A stretch of 64,000 nucleotides of DNA from Plazaster borealis (taxonomy: Eukaryota > Echinodermata > Asteroidea > Forcipulatida > Labidiasteridae): contig CM037460.1 in the NCBI GenBank assembly GCA_021014325.1, positions 24,032,544-24,096,543 on the forward strand, in the 5' to 3' direction. Position 1 is the first letter of the stretch; each line of letters starts with the position of its first letter. The notes below the pieces were generated by a model. The model was not told the DNA's origin. It saw only the letters and a program-made list of their open reading frames with translations, and did not search any database. Shown piece after piece: positions 12,401-27,400 of this stretch. The position numbers and the translations under genes are program-made.

Positions 12401-15400
12401 CAAACAAACACATTCAAAAGAGCTGACTCACGTGAGATTCTCCTGGCTTGAGCGACATCGCCGGTGGGTCCATCAGGAATGTGGTAGCGTTACCGTCATG
12501 CTGGAAGCAGAAGGTCACCTCGGCATCCAGCGGGGAGGAGTTATGGATGGTCAGCTTCTCCATGTTCTCTGGGTACTTGCACTCCTTGTAGCGGTCCCTG
12601 GACTTGCCCGCCAGCAGGGGACCCATCTGGAGGGTCTCCGAGCTTAGAATATACTTCTTGTGGACGATTTCATCGGCGCGTTTGCTCTTCTTACGATGGG
12701 GGAAGACAATTCTGAAGAAGGAGACGAGAGCAGATTACAAACTAATGCTTCTTTGTTTTATGTTATTGTATCAGCCGAGGCTTGTTTATTTTTGAAGGAG
12801 GCGGCACACTGCATTCGAAAACCAAATGTTTTATGATTCCTTAAAGTTCTCAGACGTAAAGACGTTCCAAGGGAAAAGCGTGGAATATGATTTGGTTCTA
12901 TCCGACACCTCATGTAGGATTCGAACCCAGGACCCACTGCATTCTAGAGAAGTCGTCTTAAGTGACCTCAGCTTCGTGCAAAACTTTTAAAAGCAAACTT
13001 AAAAAAATATCGCACATTCAAAACATGCAGGCCACAAAACCGTGTTAGTAGCTAAACCTAGATGCTGGAACTTGCTACCTCTTAACATTTGTACTTGCAA
13101 CTCTGTTCAGCAATTAAAACTTAAACTCAAGTCAAATCGGTTCTTATCTCACGGTTCCTTCTCATTGCACTGTTCCTCTATGGAGTTATTGTTCCAACTT
13201 GACAAAATGTTCTGTATATATGTTTGTATTAAAGACCGTGCAAGTCTCGCCATATCGAAAACGAGTAAACAACTTGAAAATTTTTTTTTGTTTAATGAAA
13301 TTGAACATTCTTTTTTTAAATTCTATTGATACAAAATTCTTGAAAATAAAAAATGCCCATAGCAATTTGTTATAAATACAATTGTTAAGTCGGGCCAGAC
13401 CTAAATACTTTCACCTAAAATACCTTTACCTTGGTTCGCGACTGATGTTCGGGAACGAGCACACACCCCGGCAGTACAACTGGTATCGCCGACGCGTCCC
13501 AATGATTTCAAAATTAAGGGTCTGGTCAAATTGTCCCAACTCGTCCGATTGGAAGCGAAGTCTGAGGAGAATCTCTGATTCAGCTGGGATGCTCCAGCGG
13601 AAGATCCCAAGCCTAAAGAGAGGAGGAGTGAAAAAATACAATGAAAGGAAAGTTTGAATACTCGGTTAGGCCTATTTTACACATTTTTTAAAAGAAAAGT
13701 TCAAGAATACTTCGTTGTGTCAGTGTTAAAAACGTTGTATCTCCTAAAATAGCACTTGACATTTAGTTTTATTAAGACTTTAATAACATTTGATCTGTTG
13801 ACTTTGTCTCACCACCACGACCTAGACCTTTGACCTTTACCCCCCAAAACAATCCAAACTTTTCTTTCCCCATCCAAGTTACAAATCCGAATAGCACTTC
13901 AAACTGGACTTATGATCCGGAAACCACTTACCTAAACTCACCACTGTGACCTTGACCTTTTCACCCCAAAACAATCCAAACTTTCCTTTCCCCAAGGGCA
14001 ACCCCCATCCAAGTTACAAATCCAAATGGCACTTCAAACTGGAGTTAGGATCTGGAAACTACTTACCTAAACTCACCACTGTGACCTTGACTTTTGACCT
14101 TTTCTCCCAAAACAATCCCATTAAAAAAAAAAGTTTAATTAACTTATATTCTGTTCTCTCTATAAATTGAGCATGAAGCTCACTAAACTTAATATACTTT
14201 GAACCCACCCCTTCCCCCAGTGTCTCTGGTACTTACTTGGGATTCTTAGGTTCCTGCATGGCCGACATATCCCCCGCTGTGCTACTCTGACCGTCAAAGT
14301 CTGATCCCGGTGTGGTGGTGCCGGGGGGTGGGGAGGTGACCACTAAGGACCCCTTGCGATTGCGGGAGCCCTTGGCAGAGCGACGTCTTGAGCTTACGCT
14401 CTCCGCTCCCGAACGGGATTTGTCTTTGCCCTTTCCTTTGCCTGTTGGGGTTGTATGGTCGTCCTGAAATCACAAAGAGACATCAACAAAAGAATTTGAA
14501 GACAAGCAGAGAATCCTGTTGGTGAGTCAAGTGCATCACCATGTGTGCGTGTTTAATAATAATAATACTACTTGATTCTTGTATAGCGCACATAGTCTAG
14601 TCTAGTAGCTAGACAACATTATTATCCCTGTTCATCGACATACTTTTAGACCATTCCTTTAACTTTCTCAACTCACTGGGGAGCATACAACCCCAAGCAG
14701 CTTAAAATTAACGCTACAGGGGTTAATCCAACACAATACTGTCTCAGCCCTCTCAGGTTCACATTTATAAACCTGGGTTATGAGAAGCAACTATGGTTAA
14801 GTGCCTTGCTCAAGGACACAAGTGTCGTGACCGGGATTCAAACCCACACTCCGATGATTCAACCATCAGAACTCGAGTCCGATGCAGTATACTGCTCGGC
14901 CACAACACACCACCTGCACACCCAAAGTTTTGGCTACTTCTGGCTCCAAAGCTGGCATACGTTTTTGTGTAACAAAAAATCACCCATTTCATCATTCAGA
15001 AGTATTTTTTATGACAGAAACGTTAAATTTGAGAAAACCTTATCGTCTACGAAGAACCTATGTAACCAAATCCTGCATATTTTGTTTGTTAAAACTAGAG
15101 CTCTACCTTTTCTCTGCCCTTGTCCGGAGTTGCCGAATCTGGGTCCACTTCAACTTCCTTAGCCTTCTCTTCTGGAATAACATTCCTGTAGATGAAACAA
15201 AATAAGTAAATTTGAAAAAATGCCATGGAAACTCCATCCTAGGATTGTTCTCCTGTGCCACCCAGCCTAAATTTTAGGGTTATAGATTGGTTTTTGTCAA
15301 CATAATGCTGATTTATAGGCAACATTTTATAGACAGATACAATGAAAGTCACATGTGAAAGTTTCTGCTGAATACAGTGTCTCTTTGCTGAGAAAACATT

Positions 15401-18400
15401 TAAAAAACTGTCCTAATATTTTCACAAGAACGTCAAATCCATCCACGTTTAGCAACGTGACAGAGGGAACCAGCCGCATCTCTGGCCGCAGCATTCAAGA
15501 ACGGACACCAACCCTCAGAGGTCTGAGAAACAGTTCATCCAGTTCAATTACCAAACGTATCCAGTGCCTTTAAACATACGCATGATGGTGCGCAAGCTTA
15601 ATGGGCACGAATTTATGCTTGACATAATCAATACATACCGGTAATGTACGCGCGCGAACGCACAACCGTTGAGCGTCGTATCCAATTTGACTCTTTGCGA
15701 AAACAAAGCCCCTGGAAGTGACAGGGCTTAAAAATTGACAGAAAAGTTTTAGAGATTTTCCAACATTATAACGGTTTTTAACAAAAAGAGCATTTATAAA
15801 CGGGAATAAAAGAGTAGTGACTCAGACTTAAACGGCCATCTAAAAACTTGCAAGATTGTGGCAATGCTTAAACGTGGCCTTGCAGGGGTTGGGAACAGTA
15901 TCCTCAGCACTAGATAAGTAGATCAAAGAGCAGGATTTCTTTACATCTGCAAAAAAATATGAGCTACTTTTTTTTCCCGAGCAGACAAAACGAAAGTCTG
16001 GATTCAGATTAAAGTCAAAAATTTCTCTTCCCTGATTATACTTACGGGTCATCAGGAGAAGACGCTACAAAAATGTAGTGACCTGAAGGATCAGAGCCAA
16101 GTGGTGCCTTCCTCTTCACAGGGTAAGGGACGACTGAGAATGCTGCCGATGGGGGTATGGGTGGCCCATTGGGGCCAAGTCCTAACCCATCCAAGACCTC
16201 AGCAGCCGTAGGGAGACGCCCAAGGGTAAGGACCTTGTCGCCCATCTGGGTATCGGGTTCACTGGCATCCATGAGGATGTGAGGTACGCCCGTTTCTTCC
16301 TTCTTGCTGCCATCTTTCTCCTCTTCACCCTCCTCGCCGCTCTCGGCTGCAGCCTGTTTGGATTAAGATCAAACATTAATTAATACTCAAATTATTGAAT
16401 AATTTTGACAATGCTCTGATGACCAAACTGTTTGACCGCTCAACACTGATGCACACATTCTTATGCAACAGCACCCATCTGTTTAGAGCCCTAAATTATT
16501 TAGGAAGTGCTCAAAAGTCAGAATTGTAAGAAAGTTCCGATTGGATTGTTTAAGCATTCCAGCCTTGCGAACATGGACCGGTCTGTTGGAACCACCGCAG
16601 CATTTTATTGGAACGTTAAAAATGCCAACGTGCATATTATCTGGTGTAATAATGCTCCTGTAGTTCAGAACAATGTCGCTGTCCAACAGTGTTCAACAAA
16701 TGTTCACTGGCGGTCCAGTGGTAGTCCACTGGTATGCCTACGGGAATGTTCCAATTGAGCAAAGATATGCCCGACTTTCGAAATGCTCCCTCAGCCAAAA
16801 GTTTTCATTTCAGAGCAAACTAATCAACGAAACCTTTCTTGCTGATGGATTTCTGTTCAAACCATATATAAATGAAAAGATCAGGGCCCAATTTTATGGC
16901 TCTGCTTACCGTAAGCAAAAAATACACCCATACGGAAGCAGGGAATTTCGCGCTTACATCCAGCGTACAGGTTAGCAGGGAATTTCTGCTTACGTGTGTG
17001 CGTACTCCACGTTACTAGGCATTCTTCACATACACAGCTAGCGCAGAAAATCGGTGCTTGGACAGTAAGCGAAGAAAGGTGATCGCAGGGGTAGATTTCG
17101 GCAGTCAGCAAGAGCCATAAAATTGGGCCCCGGTGACAAAAGGCCCAACTCTCAATAAACATCTTTCCCAATTATGTGGCAGGAAAAAATGCAACCTACC
17201 TTCTCTGCTTTCTCCTTCTCCAAGCGTTCCCTCTCAAGCCGTTCCCTTTCTTTCTCTCGCTCCTTCTCTTTCTCCTTTTCTGCCTTGCTTTTACCCTTCC
17301 TTCCAGAGGGAGGGTGGGCGGGTAGCTCCTCAGCCTCCATTTCATCGGCCAGTGGGTCGATAACAACTTGCCCTAAAATACAAACAAATTAAATTAATGT
17401 TTTTGCACAGTCACCCTAGACTGGATACAGTTAGACATGTCACAAGATCAAAGAAAAATGAGAGGGGACAAGTTGCTCTATGACTCGATGCCTCTTTTGC
17501 GGGCTACATGTACATACTTGAGCATGCGCTTAGAGTGGATCGGCCAAAGGCCAATGTGCCATACACCGGCAGATTTAAATTGACCATATTTTTGACCTCA
17601 TGAGGGCGCTATCATCAGAGAATGTCTTGCATCACAATTACAATTTCATCTTATTTTAATTGCCTGTATGTAGTTTTCTTGCATGAATGACGAAAAACAT
17701 AAACATAATAATAACAAAAAATTGAAAAAAACCCTGTTTGTTTACTTGTTTTTCATCACGTGAAATTGGTCCACATACACCCTCACGCGGTCAAAAATAA
17801 GGTGAATTAAGCAATACCGGGGGTTATGAGCGAGCAGCGTGTGCTGGGAAAAAAAAAAGCTGTGGTGAGATTGTTTGCCTTCTGGGGATGAGGTTGCCTA
17901 ACCCCCTTTTATAACACAACCAGCAATAGACTGTGCAAGTCTCGTGCGTATTCGAACATTGGGACCCGTTAAAGCGTGTGAGTTTGTTTCCTTCACGCGT
18001 TAAAGCAATGTGCGTGGGACCATAGTGGTCCCAAAAATGTTCGAATACGCACGAGACTTGCACGGTCTATAACAAGACCATTCTATCTCCTACGTAGCGT
18101 CAGTTTAGTCTCACAGATTTGAAGTCTCACCAATGGTCCTGTCCCAGCGGTCCAAGATCTTCTCAATCTCTTTCAGACCGTGATCGAAGGCCTTGAAGCG
18201 AGAAGTCAGCAGGAGCTCTGCTTCTCTGGCCGGATCCCTCTCCGGTTCTGGCTCCAGGGCTACCTCGTTGGAGATCGGTCGGCCTTTCTCTTTCTTGCGT
18301 TTCCTGCAGAGAAAAGAGCAACGGTCAAAACATGACAGTAAATAGTTTTGAGATTGAGAGGAAAGCCTGGTCCCGTCCATGTTTATTTCATTTTGTGTGG

Positions 18401-21400
18401 TTTCATTCTTTAACAGACCAATCCATTAAACCCATGTCGAGTTGCAAATTTCAAAAGCTATGAATGACTTACTTTCCACCTTCTTCTTGGGACTCGCTGC
18501 CGGCAGTGCCGTGGGACTCCGGCCGCTCCATGACGGAGGATGCTCCTGCCTTCAGACCATGCTCAGAGGGTAGCAACGGCTGGTCATGCCTGCCTTGCTC
18601 ACTGGGCGGTTTCTTCATGGTGGCTTGGCTTGCCGTGGGGCCGGCCTTGGCGCCCTCCTGGGATTTCTTCAGGGGAGCTCCCTTGCCATCTTTCTCCTGG
18701 CCCTTGGCTCCTTTCTTTTTTCCTTTCCTGGGAATGATAAAAATAATAATGCTGAGTTCTTATATAGCGCTTTATCACACCCGATGGGCGTATCAAAGCA
18801 CTCAGTATTGTTTTCCTGCAAGGTATATGGAGCTACATTTTGAAGTTTTATACCTATCTTTACATATAGTACCATCAGCATTCAACAGTCAAAAGGAGTC
18901 ATTTAATTTCAACAGTTTAGCATTCAATGGTCAAACAATTTACTCATAATTTATTTCCCGGACTACAGTGCACCACAACAAGTTGTTTTCATACTTCGGA
19001 TAATATAAATTTTCCCGGCCAATTTCAACAAAAATTGGTTCAATTTAACATCCCGGCTCATTCAATTTTATTTGAAAATGAATTCTCCGTTGCATCAGCA
19101 TTCAACAGTCAAAAGGAGTAATTCAATTTCAACAGTTTAGCATTCACTGGTCAAATAAGATCATTTAAATTCATTAGGTCGCAAAGATCCTCCAATTTCG
19201 TGTAAGCCTACAGCAATATGCTTGTCAACCATTCCAACTTCATCAACAGACACAATCGGCGACCGGAGTCACGTGACTCTTAGTGGGTATACAGTCAAAC
19301 AAACCAAGCAAGCAACGCATCAGTATGCGTGTACAAGCATTCCAAGTGCTTCTGCCGTAGGTGCGGAAGAAGCCACGCTTTTCCACGCCCACTGGGCGCG
19401 GCTGCTTGGTTTATTTGGCCAATTGTGTCTATTGTAAATAGGTAGCCTAGTAGAAATTCAACTGAAGAATGGTGAGAATGTAATCTTGAGTGTCTATAAA
19501 GGAAATAGAATGACCGAAACGAACCTAAATGAGAAGAACGAAATCAAGTGTGCACGAAAACGAATGCAATAGCAGCTAAGAAGAAACCCTAGTTTGAATG
19601 AATTAGGGAAACATGCGTGAACTTGAATGCGTGTTAACATTCACTGAATTTAGTTTTTCTAAAATTGACCGAGAAAACCTATATGTAATTTATAAGATAA
19701 GTAACTGTTTTTTTCTTGCCTGAAGCCTTTCTCAGATTCAAATTTTGTATTGAAAAAATTACCTCTTTCTCTAAAACAACATTACTTTAAAGGGGTTGTT
19801 TCTAACCAAGTTTTTTAACATCAACAGCTCTCCAGTGCTCTTTACCAAATAAGTTTTTATGGTCATTAATTTTTGGAGTATTTACCAAAGGTATACACTC
19901 CCTTTAACATTGAAGTAAACATGTCTTTTGTTCTTCTCCATGTTTCAGATCAGTGACAAATAAAAGCAGTTGCATCGTAAACAGAAAGTAAAAAGCCATT
20001 TTTCTCACCAGTAATTATACAAATAGTGACTGCTTCGAGTGCTATGGTTAAAGCTACGATTCCCGAGGGGATCCTCGGCGCATTTTTTTTTCCCGATGCA
20101 ATTAATCAACCAGAGTAAAAGCAGTCAATAGTTGTTTTATTACACCCCAAACATACGTTGTGCCTAGATGTATAGGTACCAAGATGCTGCTGTTGCTACG
20201 GGTATAGTACACTGGTTGCTACGGGTATAGTACACTGGCTGCTAAGGGTATAGGACACTGGTTGCTGCAGGTTCAGGACACTGGTTGTTGTGGACATAGT
20301 ACACTGGTTGCTATGGGTATAGTACACTGGTTTTTATGGGTATAGTACACTGGTTGCTACGGGTATAGTAGACTGGTTGCTATGGGTATAGTACACTGGT
20401 TGCTACGGGTATAGTACATTGGTTGCTATGGGTATAGTACACTGGTTGCTATGGGTATAGTACACTGGTTTTTATGGGTATAGTACACTGGTTGCTATGG
20501 GTATAGTACACTGGTTTTTATGGGTATAGTACACTGGTTGCTACGGGTATAGTACACTGGTTGCTATGGGTATAGTACACTGGTTGCTACAGGTATAGTA
20601 CACTGGTGTGTATAGCGCGCTGCGTTCTCACGGCTTTCTCGTAAAAATAAGACATATTATGTGACGCTCTCAAAACCAATCAAAAGGCAGCTAACCCTCG
20701 TCGGGGTGTTATAAATAATTATAGTTCAGATCAGAAACTTACTTGTCATCCTCCACTTTCTTCTCCTCAAGCAGTGCGGCAAGTTCACGTTCCTTACGTT
20801 CTCTTTCAAGACGCTCTTCCATTTCTCTGTAGTGACAGAAACAAGTCCAGAGACTTTATTGTTAAAACTTTTAATCCAGGGTAGAATCCGATGGTCGAGA
20901 CAAAGGAAGGAATGCAAAATTAAACAGGCGGTAAGTTGAGGTTAGCCGCAGGTGTTTTTTTTAGGTTTTCCAGGGTTATCTGGGGTTCAACCTCTAATTA
21001 CCGCTTGTTTAATCCTGTAATTCTCCAAAAGGGAATACCTTTCAGATTAATTAATATACATTCATCCTCAACCTTGATATCGTGCAAAAACTTTGTATCT
21101 CAGTTTTGCAAAAACGTACTATCTTGCACGAAAATGCTCCATGCAAAAGAAACGTTGTACTTCGGGAATGGGTTGGTTTAACCACAAGAGGTTGGAAACA
21201 CAAAAGACAATATCAAAGGTGGGAAGGGGGAAAAAAGTAACTTTAAGAAAAAGTACTAAATTAGTGACCAGTATACCAGTTTATTAACTACTTTTGTAAA
21301 AATAGTTTGATAGAATGTTTAAAAAGGACCCCTTTGCTAATACGGCTTAAGAAACATTTGGCAAAGGTAAGGATACCATATATACCAAGGAGTAAGAGAC

Positions 21401-24400
21401 ACGAATTTGAACTTACTTCTTTAGGAGGCGTTCCTTCTTGGCCTTGAGACGTTTGCGGTCCACGTCAGCTTTATCTTCTTCAGTAAGCTCATCGTACTCG
21501 TCTTCTGACATCTCTTCCAGACGGCGTTTCTCATCCTCTTCGCGGTTCTTATCCTCACGTTCTATCAACACAAATATTTCTTGTCTCAATTTCAAGGAAA
21601 CTTAAAGGCACTGAACACGTTTGGTAATTGTCAAAGACCAGTATTCTCACTTGGTGTATCCCAACATATGCATAAAATAACAAGCCTGTGAAAATTTGGG
21701 CTCAATTTGTCATTGAAGTTGCAAGAAAATTATGAAAGAAAAACCACCCTTGTTGCACAAATTTGTGTGCTTTCAGATAGGAATAAAAGGCTTCTTACAA
21801 GAAGTCTTGTATTACTTTAGTGAGAAATTACTTCTTTCTCAAAAACTACGTTACTTCAGAGGGAGTCGTTTCTCACAATGTTTTATACTATCAACAGCTC
21901 TCCGTTGCTTGTTACCAAGTAAGTTTTTATGCTAATATATATTTTGAGTAATTACCAAACGTGTACAGTGCCTTTAAGTGCCTTTTCCAAACTTAGTCCT
22001 TGGGGTTCCTGCTCTGGCTTGGGCTCAGTCGTCCATTTTGGAGCCGTGTGAATTTTGCACAGTGCTTCAATATCACATGGAGCCCTGAGCCAGAGCCGGG
22101 GTCCGAGACGAGGTTTGGAAAAGACTCAAATTATCAAGGAGCTCTTTAACTTTTTGAAACTTTCCTTTTGAAAGTTTTTGAAAGAGTTCTCTAAAGTGTA
22201 AAACATAACAGTATTTTTCCACTTGTTTTTTTTAAACAGATCCCAGAAAGCACTTAATAACTTTTCTTTTCTCATTAACAAATTTGGACAGATTATGTTT
22301 TAATAGTGATCAAGAAATTGCTTCAGTGCAGTCCTTGTTCTTCAAATCCAGGTATGCAACCAAACTTTCTCAAACCAATGATATCAAGGCTTACTGCTTG
22401 TTTTTGATTTCAACAAATTTCCTGTAAGTTGGTAAGTGGGTAATAGGAAGTAACTAATTACTTGTAAACTTCAATTCAAACCAACTCAATTTATTATATA
22501 CGTCACGTGAAAATTGTTTTCCAGTGTGAATCTTACAATAAAAACACAGAGATATATTTGTAAAATAGATAAAATGTAGTTAATAAAGAATACTATAACA
22601 TGTATAAAGAGATTAACGGGACAAATTACACAGTGACAGTTTGTTTTACAACCATCGAAACTTGCGTGTACAACCATGTGTAAATCTCTTATGGAAGAGG
22701 TGTTGGCTCGAAGTTTCAAACAGTATACTCTGCCGTCTTCCGGTGCATGAGCAGAGGGTACTGTTTGAAACAGTGAGATGACAGCAATGGCTCAGCTCTG
22801 TCCAGAGCTAACAGTCCTCCAATAAGAGATTTACTCATGGTTGTACCCGCAAGTTTACTAGTAACAGCAGAACTGCCAACATTTGCATCTTGCAATCAGG
22901 GAGATTTTGTACAACAATCAGGGAGATATTTAGACTGACATTCAACATAATAAGGAAAAAAGTTTCAATAATTAGGAACATTTTCAAATTTGTTCATCAT
23001 CAGAACATGGGAAAAATTGCTTTATTTTCAGGGAACTTTCTTTAGAATCAGGGAGAGTTGGCAGCTCTGGTAATAGTAACTTCAACTTCCTATAATTGTT
23101 AAAGTATTTTTAACCTTTAATGTCAAAAGAAGTTGAATAGAAATGATACTCCACATAATGAACAGCAGCTGAATCCCACTAACCTTTTTCCTCCAGCAGT
23201 CTCTTCTCCCTAGCCTGGAAGACAGACTGCTCCAGTTTCATGGTCACAAAGTAGATGTATTTGCGGTTGTTAAAAGCCTTCAGCAGGGCGTTGGCAGTGG
23301 CTGTGTGATTGGGACTGAAGATGGTCTCCAGGCTATCAAAGACAACCCCACGGTGACAGTCGTTCAGCTAGAATGAAGAGGTCAAGAAAATATATCAAAT
23401 TTTAAAGTCCATTCATTTTGTAACGATATGCAATATACAATATGCAGTTCTTATATAGAGCTTTATCACACCCTGCGGGCATCTCAAAGTGCTTATTGTT
23501 GTTTGACAGGTATGCAGAGCTTTGTTTAAAATGTAAGATCCATATATTTAGCACCTTGTATAATGGATTTACAAGGTGATGCAGCGCAATCTTTAGCCAA
23601 ACATACCAGAAACACCCGGGCAGACCCTTTCTCTTAATGATAAGTTTATTGGGTTCTTTTATGTGCATTGCACAACGCACAAGACCTACAGCTTACCGCC
23701 CAAAGAGCAAAGCAATTATGGTTAAGTGTCTTAAAGATATGAGTTACAATGTATGCTAAAAACCATTAGAAGTAAATACAATCAACCGGAACTTTGACAA
23801 AATGTTTCTAGAAGTTTGTTTAAAATGCTCCTTTTTTTCTGAAGGCCTTTTGAATTTAACTAGAAACTAAATACAAAATGAGGGAAAGCTTTTCTAATAT
23901 TGCAGTATTTTGAATATAAATGCTTCTGGGGACAGCTAAATAAAAGTAAATTTGTAACAATTGTATTTTTGATCATCAACAAACCTGTATTATACTTGAA
24001 AAACAAAGCCATAAAACAAATCTCTTCATCACAATCATATGTCGTATTGTATGGGAAAACCAATCAAATGAACCTCTGGTACTTTACGATTCCAACACAG
24101 TAGGGCCCAAGTTCGCACAAGGACCATTTGTTGACTACATGTAGAGGCCTATATTGCCTGGTACCCAACACATGTTTTGGGGCATGAGTACCTGCTAATA
24201 TTGGCCGCTAGTTGACAACTGGTCCATGTTTGAACTTGGCTAGGGCTGTCTTACCTGTAACCTCTCAGCCAGTATCTCCACCAGCAAGTCCTCAGGGAGC
24301 AGGCAGCTCATCAAGCCCTCCTCCCCAGCCACGCTTGCACTCACGCTCAGCCTCCTTGCGATGGGAGCGGCCGGTGGAGGGCTTCCAGACAGCTGGGTGG

Positions 24401-27400
24401 CGTTGTCCCCGTCCTGCTTCTTCTCTTTCTTGTCCTTCTTCTCCGGGGGCCCCGGAGCTGCCTCGCCACCCACGGTGCTGTGGGCGGGCTTGTGGCCGGA
24501 GATCGTGCTGGTCTTGCGGTTGCTGATGACAGAGTGGGCACCACCGCCAGCCATGCTGACTGAACCTAATTTCGTAATTGATTTAATAGTTGTTATAATT
24601 TCAAATGTTAAATCACTGTTATATTTCATTGTATTTCGGCTCAATGGAGGTAAGTCAGAGCGGACCAAGATTCCAGCCTTGATTCCGGCCATCAGCCCAA
24701 TTGGCGGCCGTGTTTCACAGCCGAGGTTTTGCCGTTCACAGTGTGTGAATAAGGTATTTTCTCGAAAGAGAAACAACAAATCCTGGTGCTTCAAATAGAA
24801 TCTCTGTTCTCTTGGCTTTGATAAGTCATGGTTTCTTTGTGCTAGCAGTACTCTATAAAAAGGTTTTCCGGCAAATCTGCTAAAATAACGACGTCAGACT
24901 GGAAGGGGAAACAAAATGGATCCCCGGCAGTAACTGGGAAAAGTTTCATAGAGCTGCTTAGGCAGAAAATATTGCTTAACATATTTATACTAAGCAAAAA
25001 TAAGCGAAATACCAGTCACAGATTGTGTATGTGAGATGGGATTTATGCTGGTAACTCTATTCTGCTAAGCAGACATTGTTTGTGCTTAGCTACTTTTAAG
25101 CAGCTCTATAAAACTGGGCCCTGGTTATAAAAGGCCTCTGCAAAGCTACAACATTTTAGTTTTCTTTAAATACAAAATTTAAAAAGAAAACTAAATAAAG
25201 AGAAATATTACCTGAGCCACCTCCAAGACCCATGGCGTGAGCCGCCACGGCTTCCACACTCAGTCCCCCAGCTCCTGCCACCGCTCCCCCAGCTACCTCG
25301 CTCCCTTCCCCTTCCCTCATCAGCTGAGCCTTGGCTGCCTGGGCACAGAGCTCTCTGGCTCGTAGACCCGCTGGAGTATTCCCGTTGGAGATGGACTCCA
25401 AGACGACACTGTCCATGGTGAGAAGGGCCGCCTCGTAGTACTTGGCGAGAGTGATCGCTGTGGAGGTTTTTCCTGTAGAGTGACGCCCAAAAACAAAAAT
25501 TATTTCTAAAAACTCTTGTTGATCAAGTGTCTGCACCATAAAAAATGTTGACCTATAAATTCTTGTGCAACTTCATCACTGTCTTCCTCTGACTACTGCC
25601 ATTTTGATGATCATCTCAGATCAATTCAATTCAACTTTATTTCATACTTCTCTCAAAATGAGACATAGTTATGATAAGCTTATAGGATAAGACAAATCTC
25701 CATAAAGCAATTGAAAGGGGAAACTATTTAATTTACAATCTAAGTACAGCAGAAGTAAAGAGAGTGTGACGCTGTGAGAATAAGCCGAATACATTTATTG
25801 GTTGACGAGAACCAACGTGTTGAAACCATACAGCATAATAGCTCTATGGCCGAAACCAAAATATCCCCCATTTCATGCCACCCTGTATAACATGTTTATG
25901 AACACAATGATCACTTTCCGTTACCGGGGTTTACATCAGAAGTAAAGAGAGCATGACGCTGTCAAAATATTAAGCCAAAGCTTAAAGGGTCTGTATACGT
26001 TTGGTAATGACTCTGAAAATTAATGGCAGAAAAACCTAAATTGGTAATTAATGGTGTTGTTTCGACCCTCTCTCTATTCATGTATTTCCACTTGACTGCT
26101 TTTGTAACACTTGTATACCCGTTTATGTGTGTTGTGTTGTCATTTAGCCTTTGAGAAAGACTCTGCTACATTAGCGTCAAAAAGTCAGGCCATTTACTGT
26201 TAGTAATTGCAACGAGATAGAGGCTAGGTACCAGTTTAAAGGTCAAAGGTCAACTTACCCGACATAGGTGCACCATGGACCACAATAGACACCCCTCTAC
26301 GTCTCATGGAGGCTTTGCCTTCTGGTGAGAGGTCGATGCCGAGATGTCTAGCGATGGCAGCAGACACCGGCGTGATCTCAAGCAGCTCACCCACCCCTAC
26401 GCTACTCGCTGCATCCTTCTTATCTGTGTGATAAGATTACGGAATGAAAGAGGTTTTACTCAAAAATTTTCTTCCAGGGATTTCACATCCGTTTCGAAAA
26501 ATTTTGCAGTGACATTTTTTTCCTGCTTTGTACTCTTAAAGGGTCTGTGTTGTCATGATCTTAGAAGGTCTGTAGCTGAACATGGAATTATGAACAGCTA
26601 CTGCACGCCCACACCCTCCCCCTATCAAATATTTTTATGAAAAGCGTGCGCGTGCAGTAACTAGGTGAGAGTTCATAATTCCACCTTCAGCCACAGGCCT
26701 GCTTTGATCATGACGACACAAACCCTTTAAGAAAAATACATAGTTTTGCCTGAAGGAATTTCTTTGTTGCAATGTTTTCAAAGAAAAATGTGGTGCAACA
26801 ACTTTGGGTTTTTTACCAGCTCAAACTAGCTGCATAAACAATCAGCTCTGCTAGCTTTCTGAGCCACAAAAAGGGTCAACCGTTAGAATGTGATGTGGTG
26901 GAATGTTAAGGGGATCTGTGACGAGATGGCACCGTTAACTGTGTGTTTGCAATTAAATAAACATACATAGTTCGAAACGCAAAGGAAATAATAATCTATC
27001 CCAAAACACTTTCTAAGTTCTACACCGACTTTCTCGCAAACCTTGCAGTTCGTCCTCGTTCTTGGGCAGCTGCAGTTTGTTGCTTTCCTCCACACCCTCA
27101 GGGGCCGGTTTCTCACCCTTCTTGTCACCTTCTTGGCTGGCAGTGGGTGAGGATGGTGGACCCTTGACCACTGGGATGGAACCCCCTTTGTGAGTCTGAA
27201 CATCCTCTGAGGAGCCGCCTGGTGCCGTCACGTCAACCCCTGTGGCAACTTCACCTCCTAAGGGAAAACAACAATAACAATGGAATGTTAAGTTGGAATC
27301 TTTAAAGTGACTCATTGATTTCAAATGTTATTTCAAATGTTATTTATTAGATCTTAAAGGGTTTTACGGCGGTTATGGAAAAAAATATCAATTTTTATCC

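Noticed and set aside
11895..12413. 172-codon open frame on the minus strand
   Set aside because: It runs through a tRNA-headed SINE in antisense, and no recognisable domain appears.
18464..18949. 161-codon open frame on the plus strand
   Set aside because: It is the antisense of HYDIN exon 42 running on into a SINE fragment; the splice-supported minus-strand frame explains the openness.
24361..24798. 145-codon open frame on the plus strand
   Set aside because: Antisense shadow of exon 38 and the adjoining intron.
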